Source: Bacteroidales bacterium
Lineage (GTDB): Bacteria; Bacteroidota; Bacteroidia; Bacteroidales; UBA1715
Length of the DNA stretch: 64,000 nt
Direction of reading: 5' to 3'
Assembly (NCBI GenBank): GCA_017552705.1
Contig: JAFZOY010000040.1
Location: 1 to 64,000 of the forward strand
Positions 45,353-53,956 of this stretch are shown piece after piece. Position numbers and translations under genes: made by a program. The notes below the pieces were generated by a model. That model had not been told where the DNA came from and did not search any database. It worked only from the letters and a program-made list of their open reading frames with translations. Each line of letters begins with the position of its first letter. Positions within the stretch are counted from its first letter, which is position 1.

Positions 45353-45834
45353 AAATCCTAATTTATAATTTATTGTTATGTTTAATAATGACCTCCTGTG
45401 GACGCATTGAGTATGGTCCGTTCCCGGACGTCCCTTTCTTTTCATATGAAAAAGATAGAGAATATCTCTTCATTAGTAAATATGATATGTTATCATTCTC
45501 AGTAACTGATTTTTCAAAAAGTGAAGCTTATTCTTTCAAAAAGAATTGCGATTGTGATGGCGGAATGTCAGCATTTGTCAAATTACTAAGTAAAACCAAT
45601 GAATATATATCTATAAATGGTATGTGTCAGACTGATAACCAAAAAGATTATTTCTTTCATTATAACATTATAGAAAACAATGATTTGAATTGTTTCGAGT
45701 TTTATGCAAAAAACATACGAATAGATACCCTTATTTCAAACGAAAGTAATCCCACCTACACATGGATGAAATTTTCCACAGAAAAGGGCTTTTACGGCTT
45801 TGGGAATGATACGGTGCAATATATGCTGAAATAG
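45349..45834 (+). CDS. Lipoprotein of unknown function (A+T-rich island, 3 of 3)
   Basis: This encodes 161 aa with a lipoprotein signal (YNLLLCLIMTSCG). The mature part is aromatic-rich with a CDCDGG motif and the end FYGFGNDTVQYMLK. No family was recognised. Its start overlaps the stop of the 74-aa gene, so the two are translationally coupled. The ffh promoter begins just after its stop. Confidence 0.7.
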   Translation: MKILIYNLLLCLIMTSCGRIEYGPFPDVPFFSYEKDREYLFISKYDMLSFSVTDFSKSEAYSFKKNCDCDGGMSAFVKLLSKTNEYISINGMCQTDNQKDYFFHYNIIENNDLNCFEFYAKNIRIDTLISNESNPTYTWMKFSTEKGFYGFGNDTVQYMLK

Positions 45835-45841
45835 CCGTGAT

Positions 45842-45873
45842 TTTGTATTGATTATCTTTTTATGTTATCTTTG
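45842..45873 (+). promoter_or_regulatory. ffh promoter
   Basis: TTTG (45842-45845), 20 nt, TATCTTTG (45866-45873), 23 nt before the ffh ATG. Confidence 0.65.
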
Positions 45874-45896
45874 CATCAGTTTGAAATCGATACAGC

Positions 45897-47228
45897 ATGT
45901 TTGAGAATTTATCGGAACGATTGGAGAAATCGTTCAAATTACTGAAAGGACAAGGAAAAATCACCGAAATCAACGTTGCCGAAACGTTGAAGGACGTTCG
46001 CCGTGCGTTGCTCGACGCCGACGTGAACTATAAGATTGCAAAACAATTTACCGAAGACGTTAAGCAGAAAGCCCTCGGTCAGAGTGTGCTTACGGCAGTG
46101 AAGCCGGGCGAAATGATGACGAAAATCGTCCACGATGAACTTACTGCCTTGATGGGCGGCCAGAAAACCGACATCAACCTGAAAGGCAACCCTACCGTAA
46201 TTTTGATGGCTGGTTTGCAAGGTTCTGGTAAGACGACCATGTCGGGGAAACTGGCGAATATGCTTAAATCGAAACAAGGCCGTCACCCGTTGTTGGTTGC
46301 CTGCGACGTGTATCGTCCAGCCGCAATCAATCAGTTGCAGGTGCTTGGCGAGCAAATCGGCGTGCCTGTTTTTGCCGACCTGAGCGACAGCAATCCTGTG
46401 AACATTGCCGAAAAGGCTATCCGTCAGGCAAAACTGAACGGTCAAGATGTGGTGATTGTCGATACTGCCGGTCGTTTGGCTGTTGACGAGGCTATGATGA
46501 CCGAAATCACAAATATTAAGAATGCCATCAATCCGCAGGAAATCCTGTTCGTAGTTGACTCAATGACTGGTCAGGATGCGGTGAACACTGCTAAGGAATT
46601 CAACGACAGACTGAATTTCGACGGCGTGGTGCTTACGAAACTTGACGGTGACACTCGTGGTGGTGCGGCGCTTTCCATCCGTTCTGTGGTTGACAAGCCG
46701 ATAAAATTCGTCGGTACGGGCGAAAAACTTGAGGCAATCGACGTGTTCTATCCCGAACGTATGGCAGACCGTATTTTGGGCATGGGCGACATTGTTTCGT
46801 TGGTGGAACGTGCCCAGGAACAATACGACGAGGAAGAAGCCCGCAAGTTGCAGAAGAAGATTTCGAAAAACCAGTTCAATTTTGAAGATTTTCTTGCCCA
46901 GATTCAGCAGATTAAGAAGATGGGTAATTTGAAAGACTTGGCTTCGATGATTCCTGGCATGGGCAAGGCATTGAAAAACATTGACATTGACGATGATGCG
47001 TTCAAAGGCGTTGAGGCGATTATCCGCTCAATGACTCCCGAAGAACGTGCGAATCCAATCATACTGAACGGTTCCCGTCGAAAACGAATCGCATTGGGTA
47101 GCGGCACCTCGGTGCAAGACGTGAACAAACTCATCAAGCAATTCGACGAGACGAAAAAAATGATGAAGATGATTACAGGCAGCAAAGGCAGCAGACTGAT
47201 GCAGAGCATGATGCCGAATATGAGGTAG
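45897..47228 (+). CDS. ffh: Signal recognition particle protein Ffh
   Basis: This is 443 aa, full length. The NG domain has G1 GLQGSGKTT, DTAGRLAVDE and TKLDGDTRGGAALS; the Met-rich M domain (about 330-443) has PGMGKALK and a RKRIALGSG-type RNA-binding helix. It binds signal sequences and 4.5S RNA and delivers ribosomes to FtsY. It is a single gene with its own promoter and terminator. Confidence 0.98.
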   Translation: MFENLSERLEKSFKLLKGQGKITEINVAETLKDVRRALLDADVNYKIAKQFTEDVKQKALGQSVLTAVKPGEMMTKIVHDELTALMGGQKTDINLKGNPTVILMAGLQGSGKTTMSGKLANMLKSKQGRHPLLVACDVYRPAAINQLQVLGEQIGVPVFADLSDSNPVNIAEKAIRQAKLNGQDVVIVDTAGRLAVDEAMMTEITNIKNAINPQEILFVVDSMTGQDAVNTAKEFNDRLNFDGVVLTKLDGDTRGGAALSIRSVVDKPIKFVGTGEKLEAIDVFYPERMADRILGMGDIVSLVERAQEQYDEEEARKLQKKISKNQFNFEDFLAQIQQIKKMGNLKDLASMIPGMGKALKNIDIDDDAFKGVEAIIRSMTPEERANPIILNGSRRKRIALGSGTSVQDVNKLIKQFDETKKMMKMITGSKGSRLMQSMMPNMR

Positions 47229-47253
47229 TTTCTGTCCTATATCATCTAAAAGT

Positions 47254-47280
47254 TATGTTGAATGTCAACATTTTATTATA
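47254..47280 (+). terminator. Terminator of ffh
   Basis: A perfect 7-bp stem, ATGTTGA / TCAACAT, with an ATG loop is followed by TTTATTATA. The T-run is weak. Confidence 0.6.
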
Positions 47281-47304
47281 AGAACTAAGCAATGCAAGAA
47301 ATTA

Positions 47305-50124
47305 TTACTCTGTTAGAGCATCGTCTACAGACTGTGACACAAGTATTGCTTTTGAAACGGAATCTGTAGTAACCCTAATATACGATTCTCGTGCCTGGTC
47401 CTTTGTGTTTTGCGAAACAGATACAATAATTTTGTCATTGCCCTTGCCCCCAATTGGAGTTACCGTAATCCAATCTGAATCGTTTTCAATATACCATACA
47501 TTTTGGGAGATTATACTCAACTCTTTGGAATCCGCATTTCGGGTGAAAAGCAATTCAGTTTTTGATACATCTAAATTTTTTTCGTCATCTTTTTTCAGAT
47601 CGCACACCAAACGTACGGAATAGCCATAGGGACGGATAGCCCCACTAACAAAAGCTTGTCCACTCTGAAAAAACAGATAACCTGCCCCATAACCAGCACT
47701 CTCAGATGAAGACCAATAATGTCCACTGGCTCCCACAAAGGATATTTTCAAACTATCGCGTTTTCCAGCAGCAGGAAGGAAAACAGCTCCGTTAGTTTCC
47801 ATTTTTGCCCAGTCTGTTATCGAATATATATTGGTTTCAAAATCTTTCATTCCGCTACTAAATGTAACACCTTCGGGAGTTGACCAATTATCTGGCAACA
47901 ATACTATACCGTTTATGTCATTAACTGTTGCAAAACCTTTCAAAACATTCGCATCAGTTCTTTTATCCAATATATAATTCCATTCACCATAAGTTAGGGT
48001 TCTCCACACACCAACAGTGTTTTCGCCATTGATTATTTTATTATATACGCCCCAGTCTGCATTTGCATAAGAACCAGTCAAATCATTGTTTTGCGAACCA
48101 CCAAACACATAATCTTCTTTGTCTTTGCTTGTTGAATATGGTTGATAGGCGTTTGCTCCGCTATTCCAACCGCTTGTCCCCCAACCAAATAAATCTATCC
48201 AATCGCTATATGTAGGAGATATGTTTTTGTTATTGTTACCAATGATATCGTATTGATTTTCCGCAAAACGCCAAGTATTTGAATTTGCTTGATATTGCAA
48301 GTTTCCCATAGAAAAAGCTATCTTGCTATTCTTACTAATAGAGAATACACCTTTTATTGATCCAGTAAAATATGAGTATAAATAGTTGTCGTCAGTATTG
48401 TTCCATTCGATAGTTTCTTCTGCTTCATTTTTTTCCGTTGTAGGGATATCGGTTGTGGATTGAGTCACAACTATTACTTTTTCCTCGGAATTTATCACTA
48501 TGCGAATATATGATTCACGAACTTGACCAGTGGGGTTTTGCAAAACCGAAACTGTTATCTCGCCATTTCCCTTGCCTCCAATTGGAGTTACCGTAATCCA
48601 ATCTGAATTGCTTTCGACATACCATACACTTTTTGTAGTTATGTTCAACGTTTGCGAATCTGCATTTTGGGAAAAACATATCTCAGCTTTTGATAAATTT
48701 ATTTTTTGTTCTTTCACATCACGCACTAAGCGCACTGATTGTCCGAAACGGCGATTGCTAGCCACCATATATGATTTATCATTAGTGAGCCGTAGGGAGT
48801 ACGAATGTCCAGGACAGGGAAGATTATACGCCTCCGAAGACCAATAAAACCCGATAGAACCAACATCTTTAACCTCCATACCATCCCGGTAGCCAGCAGC
48901 AGGAAGAAAAACGGCCCCATTCATTTCCATTTTCACCCACTCATTTATCGTATATATGTTATTTCCGAAATCGTTCAGTCCACTATTGAATGTTACACCA
49001 TGGGGAGTCGACCAATTATCTGGCAACAATACAATACCTTCCACACCATTAACTATTGCAGAACCACACAACGCACTCGCCCTAGTTCTTTTCGACAATA
49101 CATAGTCCCACTCCGTATATGTCAATGTTCTCCACTTGCCAGCTCTGTTTCCACCATTACTAATTTTATTATACACTCCCCAATCGGCATCTTCATAATT
49201 GCCCATTAGATGATAATTTAAATAGTCACCACTGTTTGTATTTGTCGACCAAGGCAGGTATGCAGGGGATCCACTCTTCCAACCACTCGTTCCCCATCCA
49301 AACAAATCAATCCACCCACTGTATGAAGAAGAAACGTTTGAATTTTCCTCACCCATAATATCATATTGATTATTAGCAAAACGCCATGATTTTGTACTTG
49401 CTTGATACTGCAAATTTCCTTGCGAAAAACACACTTGTTTTTTTCCTGAAACAGAAAATGCAAATTTTATGGTCCCTTCTTCATATTCTTTTTCAAATGT
49501 AAATATACATTCTTCATCTTCAATAATTAGAGCTCTTTTTATGTCGCTTTGTTTTTTGTAATATCCCGTAAATTCAAATTCTTCGCCTTCATTGAATGTG
49601 ATAATATCTTCAGCAGATTTCAAGAATACCATTGATTCTGTGGTCGTAATTTCAGAAATATTTGTTTGCTCATCATCTTTCAACAATAATTTTACAGATT
49701 CATATTGATTTCTTGCTGTCGCAACTAATACGTATACACCTGCTTTTGCTCCAATTTGGAAAGCATATTGTCCTGCATTTACGTTGTTTGCATAACGAGC
49801 GACAACCTTTCCTTCTGTAGAATACAACTTAAGATTTAATTCTGATGATTTTGCTACATTTACCACAACTTTGTTGTTTGCTGTTTGTTGTATAAAAGCA
49901 GAGTTATTTACAGTTGCAACAGATGTTTCTTGTTTTGCATTTTGTTGCAATGTAATCATATTGTCGGGAATATACAACATTTTAGATTCTCCTGTAATGG
50001 TATTTTTTACTTGTACGCTATCCATTTTAACGTTGGCAGAAAACGTACATGTGTAGTTAGTTTGTGCGAGCAATCCTGTCATTACAAACAAAATTGCACT
50101 TAAAAAGAATGTAAATCTTCTCAT
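47305..50124 (-). CDS. Surface protein with duplicated FISUMP-like module plus BACON domain
   Basis: This encodes 939 aa. A signal peptide (FFLSAILFVMTGLLAQ) leads to an N-terminal region containing a sorting-tail-like segment (about 95-150, LKLYSTEGKVVARY...GVYVLVATARNQ) in an unusual non-terminal place. Then come module 1 (about 219-470), BACON 1 (about 470-550), module 2 (about 590-845) and BACON 2 (about 855-939). Both modules have the GNLQYQ, WIDLFGWGTSGW, ILLPDNWS-type, GAVFLPAAG and YWSS...SVRLV blocks of the paralogous-domain (FISUMP-like) group. Both BACON copies contain SDWITVTPIGGKG. It is probably surface exposed and glycan- or protein-binding; no C-terminal sorting tail is present. 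Confidence 0.82.
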   Translation of the reverse strand: MRRFTFFLSAILFVMTGLLAQTNYTCTFSANVKMDSVQVKNTITGESKMLYIPDNMITLQQNAKQETSVATVNNSAFIQQTANNKVVVNVAKSSELNLKLYSTEGKVVARYANNVNAGQYAFQIGAKAGVYVLVATARNQYESVKLLLKDDEQTNISEITTTESMVFLKSAEDIITFNEGEEFEFTGYYKKQSDIKRALIIEDEECIFTFEKEYEEGTIKFAFSVSGKKQVCFSQGNLQYQASTKSWRFANNQYDIMGEENSNVSSSYSGWIDLFGWGTSGWKSGSPAYLPWSTNTNSGDYLNYHLMGNYEDADWGVYNKISNGGNRAGKWRTLTYTEWDYVLSKRTRASALCGSAIVNGVEGIVLLPDNWSTPHGVTFNSGLNDFGNNIYTINEWVKMEMNGAVFLPAAGYRDGMEVKDVGSIGFYWSSEAYNLPCPGHSYSLRLTNDKSYMVASNRRFGQSVRLVRDVKEQKINLSKAEICFSQNADSQTLNITTKSVWYVESNSDWITVTPIGGKGNGEITVSVLQNPTGQVRESYIRIVINSEEKVIVVTQSTTDIPTTEKNEAEETIEWNNTDDNYLYSYFTGSIKGVFSISKNSKIAFSMGNLQYQANSNTWRFAENQYDIIGNNNKNISPTYSDWIDLFGWGTSGWNSGANAYQPYSTSKDKEDYVFGGSQNNDLTGSYANADWGVYNKIINGENTVGVWRTLTYGEWNYILDKRTDANVLKGFATVNDINGIVLLPDNWSTPEGVTFSSGMKDFETNIYSITDWAKMETNGAVFLPAAGKRDSLKISFVGASGHYWSSSESAGYGAGYLFFQSGQAFVSGAIRPYGYSVRLVCDLKKDDEKNLDVSKTELLFTRNADSKELSIISQNVWYIENDSDWITVTPIGGKGNDKIIVSVSQNTKDQARESYIRVTTDSVSKAILVSQSVDDALTE

Positions 50125-50326
50125 AATAGTAGTTTTTTATCTTTAAGACAATTTTTAACCACAAAACCCTATGTTTGTCATTAAATTAATGGGGGATAAA
50201 GGTAGAGAAATCCTTTAGTAAAAGGATTAAATTGTTACATTTTTTTGAAGAAATTACTTTGGTTTATACTACATATTTATCATTCCGAAACCACCAACAC
50301 ATTTGAAAACTTCTAACGAATTATTA

Positions 50327-50555
50327 CAGTGCCCTGTTTTCAACTTGATATAATAATGCTAAATCTCTATCTATCATCACATTTTCCCTCGAACGTTATA
50401 AATTCTTGTCCATATTGTTGCCATATCAGCAACCGCAGGTATTTTACCGTTTCCCATTTTGGTAGTTTTAGTGTTGCAATAGTACTCTTTTTGTACAATC
50501 GCCCAAGAAAAAGAAACTGAAAAAAAGAAAAACAATGAAAGTTGTGGTGAGGTAA
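50327..50555 (-). pseudogene. Decayed partial copy of the ORF6N gene and its upstream region
   Basis: This 229-bp segment is a direct repeat of 51130-51359, which holds the promoter and N-terminus of the intact ORF6N gene. The copied frame starts with ATG at 50457 but loses one A in a poly-A run and meets TGA at 50389-50387. Its -7 box is also damaged (TACTATTG for TACTTTTG). Similarity ends at the codons for ENRALKQ. The bases 50125-50326 hold no gene, only the upstream region of the 939-aa gene with a weak TACCTTTA at 50197-50204. Confidence 0.85.
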
Positions 50556-50586
50556 GCGTTTTATTTCTTTCAGTGGCAACAAAAAC

Positions 50587-50614
50587 GTAGAGACGCGATT
50601 AATCGCATCTCTAC
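50587..50614. repeat. 28-bp near-perfect palindrome
   Basis: GTAGAGACGCGATT followed by AATCGCATCTCTAC; one mismatched pair. It lies 20 nt beyond the stop of the ORF6N gene. It may act as a terminator-like stem or be a dispersed palindrome. Confidence 0.75.
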
Positions 50615-50634
50615 AATAAACGCATGATAGTCAA

Positions 50635-51261
50635 TTATTTGTTTGTTGGAACAACAAATCCCACTGGTTTTCGTGGCTTTTTCTGCGTTTGTGTCATTGA
50701 ATCGACTTTTATGCTTAATTCTGTCATTGAATCGGTCAGGGCGTCTAACTGCCCTTGCATCAATTCGTTGCAATCATTTTGGTCGCGGAGAATATCCTCG
50801 ATATATGCTTTCTGGTTTTGCAGTTCCAAGCGAAGATTTTCTATCTGCAATGAATTTTCCGACAAACTCACAATTCGCTCTCGCATTTCTACAAATGCAC
50901 GCATAATATTCACGCTCATAATTGTTGCAATAGGACTTCGCAACACAGCAGAAAGCATAGCGACACCTTGTTCCGTAAAAACAAACATTTCTGAAGCCCC
51001 AATGTTGTACTGTGAGGGTATCACATTTTGTGACACCCCACTGAGTAACAAATAGTTACATTCATCTTTCGTCATACGAAACATAAAATCTTCGGGAAAT
51101 CTATCTGGATTTCTTCTAACGGCTTGTTTCAGTGCCCTGTTTTCAACTTGATATAATAATGCTAAATCTCTATCTATCATTACATTTTTCCCTCGGACGT
51201 TATAAATTCTTGTCCGAATAGTTGCCATATCGGCAACTGCTGATATTTTGTCTTTTCCCAT
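50635..51261 (-). CDS. ORF6N-domain DNA-binding protein
   Basis: This encodes 208 aa. The N-terminal ORF6N domain (about 12-105) reads TRIYNVRGKNVMIDRDLALLY, then RNPDRFPEDFMFRMTKDE and FTEQGVAMLSAVLRS. The C-terminal half (about 120-195) is coiled coil. ORF6N domains come from phage and plasmid regulators related to anti-repressors; free-standing copies are frequent in Bacteroidota. The target is unknown. It lies between the surface-protein gene and folD, with a decayed partial copy downstream. Confidence 0.88.
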   Translation of the reverse strand: MGKDKISAVADMATIRTRIYNVRGKNVMIDRDLALLYQVENRALKQAVRRNPDRFPEDFMFRMTKDECNYLLLSGVSQNVIPSQYNIGASEMFVFTEQGVAMLSAVLRSPIATIMSVNIMRAFVEMRERIVSLSENSLQIENLRLELQNQKAYIEDILRDQNDCNELMQGQLDALTDSMTELSIKVDSMTQTQKKPRKPVGFVVPTNK

Positions 51262-51359
51262 TTTGGTAGTTTTAGTGTTGCAAAAGTAGTCTTTTTATAC
51301 AATCGTCCAAGAAAAAGAAACTGAAAAAAAGAAAAACAATGAAGGTTGTGGTGAGGTAA
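51130..51359. repeat. Direct repeat, intact partner of 50327-50555
   Basis: Direct repeat with an offset of about 803 bp, covering the first 40-odd codons of the ORF6N gene plus its promoter. The two copies differ by scattered substitutions and at least one single-base indel. Confidence 0.85.
51281..51310 (-). promoter_or_regulatory. ORF6N promoter
   Basis: On the - strand TTG (51310-51308), 19 nt, TACTTTTG (51288-51281), 19 nt before the ATG. Confidence 0.65.
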
Positions 51360-51416
51360 AAAGTATTGTTTATAATGCAAATCCATAAAGTAAGATAATT
51401 GTTTCGTAAAATAAAG

Positions 51417-51424
51417 TATCTTTG
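51417..51424 (+). promoter_or_regulatory. -7 box of folD
   Basis: TATCTTTG followed by C, 24 nt before the ATG at 51449. It excludes the upstream TTG at 51422 as the start codon. Confidence 0.55.
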
Positions 51425-51448
51425 CCGTTGAACAATAAATATTTGGAT

Positions 51449-52321
51449 ATGGAACTGATTGACGGAAAGAAAGTGAGCGAGGCAATCAAACAACAGATTG
51501 CCGCCGAAGTGGAACAAATTAAAGCTCGTGGCGAAAAAGTGCCTCATTTGGCTGCAATTCTTGTGGGCAACGACGGCGGTAGCGTCACCTACGTGAACAA
51601 CAAGGTAAAAGCCTGCGAGCAATGCGGTTTCGTTTCCACATTGAAAACCTTCGATGAAAACATTTCAGAAGAAACACTTTTGAAAACGGTTGAGGAATTC
51701 AATAACAACGATGACATTGATGGTTTCATTGTTCAGCTTCCATTACCAAAACATATTGATTCACAGAAAGTTATAGAAACTATCAATCCAAACAAGGACG
51801 TTGACGGTTTTCACCCTATGAATGTGGGAAAAATGATGATTGGACTTCCTTGTTTCAAGTCTGCCACACCGGCCGGAATTCTTGAACTGTTGAAATTCTA
51901 CAACATAGAAACTGCCGGAAAACATTGTGTTATCATAGGCCGGAGCAATATTGTGGGAAAACCTATGAGCGTGCTTTTGAGCCAGAAAGGTTGGGACTGC
52001 ACAGTCACATTGTGTCATAGCCGCACAAAAAATCTTGACGAAGTTTGCGCTTCGGCCGACATTCTGATTGCCGCACTTGGTACGCCAGGTTTCGTAAAAG
52101 CGAATATGGTGAAGGAAGGCGCCGTAGTAATCGACGTGGGAACCACACGCGTTCCTGCTCCTGAAATTCCACGTGGCTGGCGCTTGAAAGGCGATGTGCT
52201 ATTCGACGAAGTTGCCCCGAAATGTAGTTACATCACGCCAGTTCCTGGCGGCGTTGGTCCAATGACAATCTGCTCGTTGATGATAAACACTCTACAAGCA
52301 GCAAAGGGAAAGAAGGCGTAG
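51449..52321 (+). CDS. folD: Methylenetetrahydrofolate dehydrogenase / methenyltetrahydrofolate cyclohydrolase
   Basis: This encodes 290 aa from the ATG at 51449, normal for FolD. The catalytic region [15 protein letters not shown] supplies the Tyr and Lys; [15 protein letters not shown], the cofactor loop [14 protein letters not shown] and [11 protein letters not shown] are conserved. It interconverts 5,10-methylene- and 10-formyl-THF in one-carbon metabolism. It is likely co-transcribed with queH 13 nt downstream. Confidence 0.97.
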   Translation: MELIDGKKVSEAIKQQIAAEVEQIKARGEKVPHLAAILVGNDGGSVTYVNNKVKACEQCGFVSTLKTFDENISEETLLKTVEEFNNNDDIDGFIVQLPLPKHIDSQKVIETINPNKDVDGFHPMNVGKMMIGLPCFKSATPAGILELLKFYNIETAGKHCVIIGRSNIVGKPMSVLLSQKGWDCTVTLCHSRTKNLDEVCASADILIAALGTPGFVKANMVKEGAVVIDVGTTRVPAPEIPRGWRLKGDVLFDEVAPKCSYITPVPGGVGPMTICSLMINTLQAAKGKKA

Positions 52322-52334
52322 AATTCGTCTCCTT

Positions 52335-52859
52335 ATGAAAAAAATTCTTCTTCATATTTGTTGCGCCCCTTGTGGCTCGGCATCGGTGGAACGTTTGCTT
52401 TCCGAGGAATGGGATGTGACGCTCTACTATTTTATGCCTAATATTTATCCAAAAGAAGAATGGGAAAAACGGAAATTGTACGTTGAAAAACTGGCACAAC
52501 ATTTCGGCGTCGAACTTATTGTGGGCGACTACGACCACGATTTTTGGCGGAAACAAGTCGTAGGTCTGGAACACGAAAAAGAAGGCGGACTTCGTTGCCA
52601 TGCGTGTTTTAAGACACTTTTGGCAGCCACGGCAGACAAGGCGCAAGAACTTGGTTTTGAGCATTTTGCGACAACCCTTACCATCAGTCCACATAAAAAC
52701 TCCGCCGTCATACAAGCAATCGGCGAACAATTTACCGGCTACACACACTACGATTTCAAGAAAAAAGACGGCTACAAACGTAGCATTGAATTGAGTAAGG
52801 AATTAGACTTGTACCGTCAGTGTTATTGTGCGTGTGAATTTAGTATGAATTCGCACTAA
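52335..52859 (+). CDS. queH: Epoxyqueuosine reductase QueH
   Basis: This encodes 174 aa. HICCAPCGSAS at the N-terminus gives the adjacent Cys9-Cys10 pair; RCHACFK (Cys88, Cys91) and a C-terminal CYCACEFS supply the remaining Cys for a 4Fe-4S cluster and metal. Non-orthologous to QueG, QueH performs the last step of tRNA queuosine synthesis. The length is typical of a minimal member. Confidence 0.92.
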   Translation: MKKILLHICCAPCGSASVERLLSEEWDVTLYYFMPNIYPKEEWEKRKLYVEKLAQHFGVELIVGDYDHDFWRKQVVGLEHEKEGGLRCHACFKTLLAATADKAQELGFEHFATTLTISPHKNSAVIQAIGEQFTGYTHYDFKKKDGYKRSIELSKELDLYRQCYCACEFSMNSH

Positions 52860-52907
52860 AAAGAGCTTCTTCTCCGATAACAACGTAGTGAAATCTGAAA
52901 TGTTTTA

Positions 52908-52915
52908 TATCTTTG
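52908..52915 (+). promoter_or_regulatory. -7 box of the RhuM-Fic gene
   Basis: TATCTTTG followed by C, 21 nt before the ATG at 52937. Confidence 0.55.
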
Positions 52916-52936
52916 CAGTAACCAAAATGCAAAAGT

Positions 52937-53881
52937 ATGAACACAAATAAGATTGAAATCTATCAGACAGAGGACGGCAAAATCCAATTGGATGTGCGGT
53001 TGGAAAATGAAACGGTCTGGTTGACCCAAGCCCAAATGGCAGAGTTGTTTCAAACAGACAGAACATCAATTGTACGACACATCAACAACATTTACAAAAC
53101 CGAAGAATTACAACGTGAGTCAACCTGTGCAAAAATTGCACAAGTTCAAATTGAGGGAAACAGAAAGGTTTCACGTAAAGTCCCATATTTTAATCTAGAT
53201 ATGATTATTTCGGTGGGCTACCGTGTAAACTCAAAGCGTGGCGTAAAATTCCGCCAATGGGCAAACTCCGTTCTTAAAGACTATCTGCTTCGGGGATATG
53301 CAATAAACGAAAAACGTACCGCTCAATTAGGACAGGTGATTCAAATTCTAAAACGTGCCGAAAACGTATTGGACAGCAAACAAGTGCTTTCCGTTGTGGA
53401 AAAATTCAACATAGCGTTGGATTTGCTTGATTCCTACGACCATCAAACAATGAAACGGCCCAAAGGCAGCAAAACGATTCATGTATTGACATACGAGGAA
53501 TGTATGTCGGTGATAGAATCAATGCGGTTTGGAGATGAATCATCGTTGTTTGGCAAAGAAAAAGACGATTCGTTCAAAGGTAGCATCGGAAACATCTACC
53601 AATCGTTCGGTGGAAGCGACGTGTATCCGTCGTTGGAGGAGAAAGCCGCCAACTTGTTGTATTTTGTGACCAAAAACCATAGTTTTATTGACGGAAACAA
53701 ACGCATTGCCGCCACAATGTTTCTGTATTTTCTCGACAAAAATGGTGCATTGTTCATCGACGGTAAAAAGACGATTGATGACTATACGCTTGTGGCTCTT
53801 ACGATTATGATTGCCGAATCCCGCAGCGAAGAAAAAGAAATGATGATTAGCGTGATTATGAACTGTTTAGGACAAAATTGA
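52937..53881 (+). CDS. RhuM-like / Fic-Doc family protein
   Basis: This encodes 314 aa. The N-terminal half (about 1-150) is RhuM-like: IQLDVRLENETVWLTQAQMA, then RGVKFRQWANSVLKDYLLRGYAINEKR. The C-terminal half has a Doc-type Fic core, HSFIDGNKRIA (His248-Arg256 region), matching HxFx(D)xNKR. Doc-like enzymes phosphorylate, and Fic enzymes AMPylate, target proteins; toxin-antitoxin roles are common. No separate antitoxin-sized gene is adjacent. The gene has its own -7 box. Confidence 0.85.
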   Translation: MNTNKIEIYQTEDGKIQLDVRLENETVWLTQAQMAELFQTDRTSIVRHINNIYKTEELQRESTCAKIAQVQIEGNRKVSRKVPYFNLDMIISVGYRVNSKRGVKFRQWANSVLKDYLLRGYAINEKRTAQLGQVIQILKRAENVLDSKQVLSVVEKFNIALDLLDSYDHQTMKRPKGSKTIHVLTYEECMSVIESMRFGDESSLFGKEKDDSFKGSIGNIYQSFGGSDVYPSLEEKAANLLYFVTKNHSFIDGNKRIAATMFLYFLDKNGALFIDGKKTIDDYTLVALTIMIAESRSEEKEMMISVIMNCLGQN

Positions 53882-53956
53882 AGTCGGTTTTTTGCAAAAA
53901 CACACTTTTTCTAACGTTTGTTTATTACTTTTACCATTGAAAATTTTTCTTCAGAA

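Noticed and set aside
50125-51359. Complete insertion sequence around the ORF6N copies
   Set aside because: No transposase gene and no terminal inverted repeats with target duplications were seen; only a direct repeat and a palindrome.
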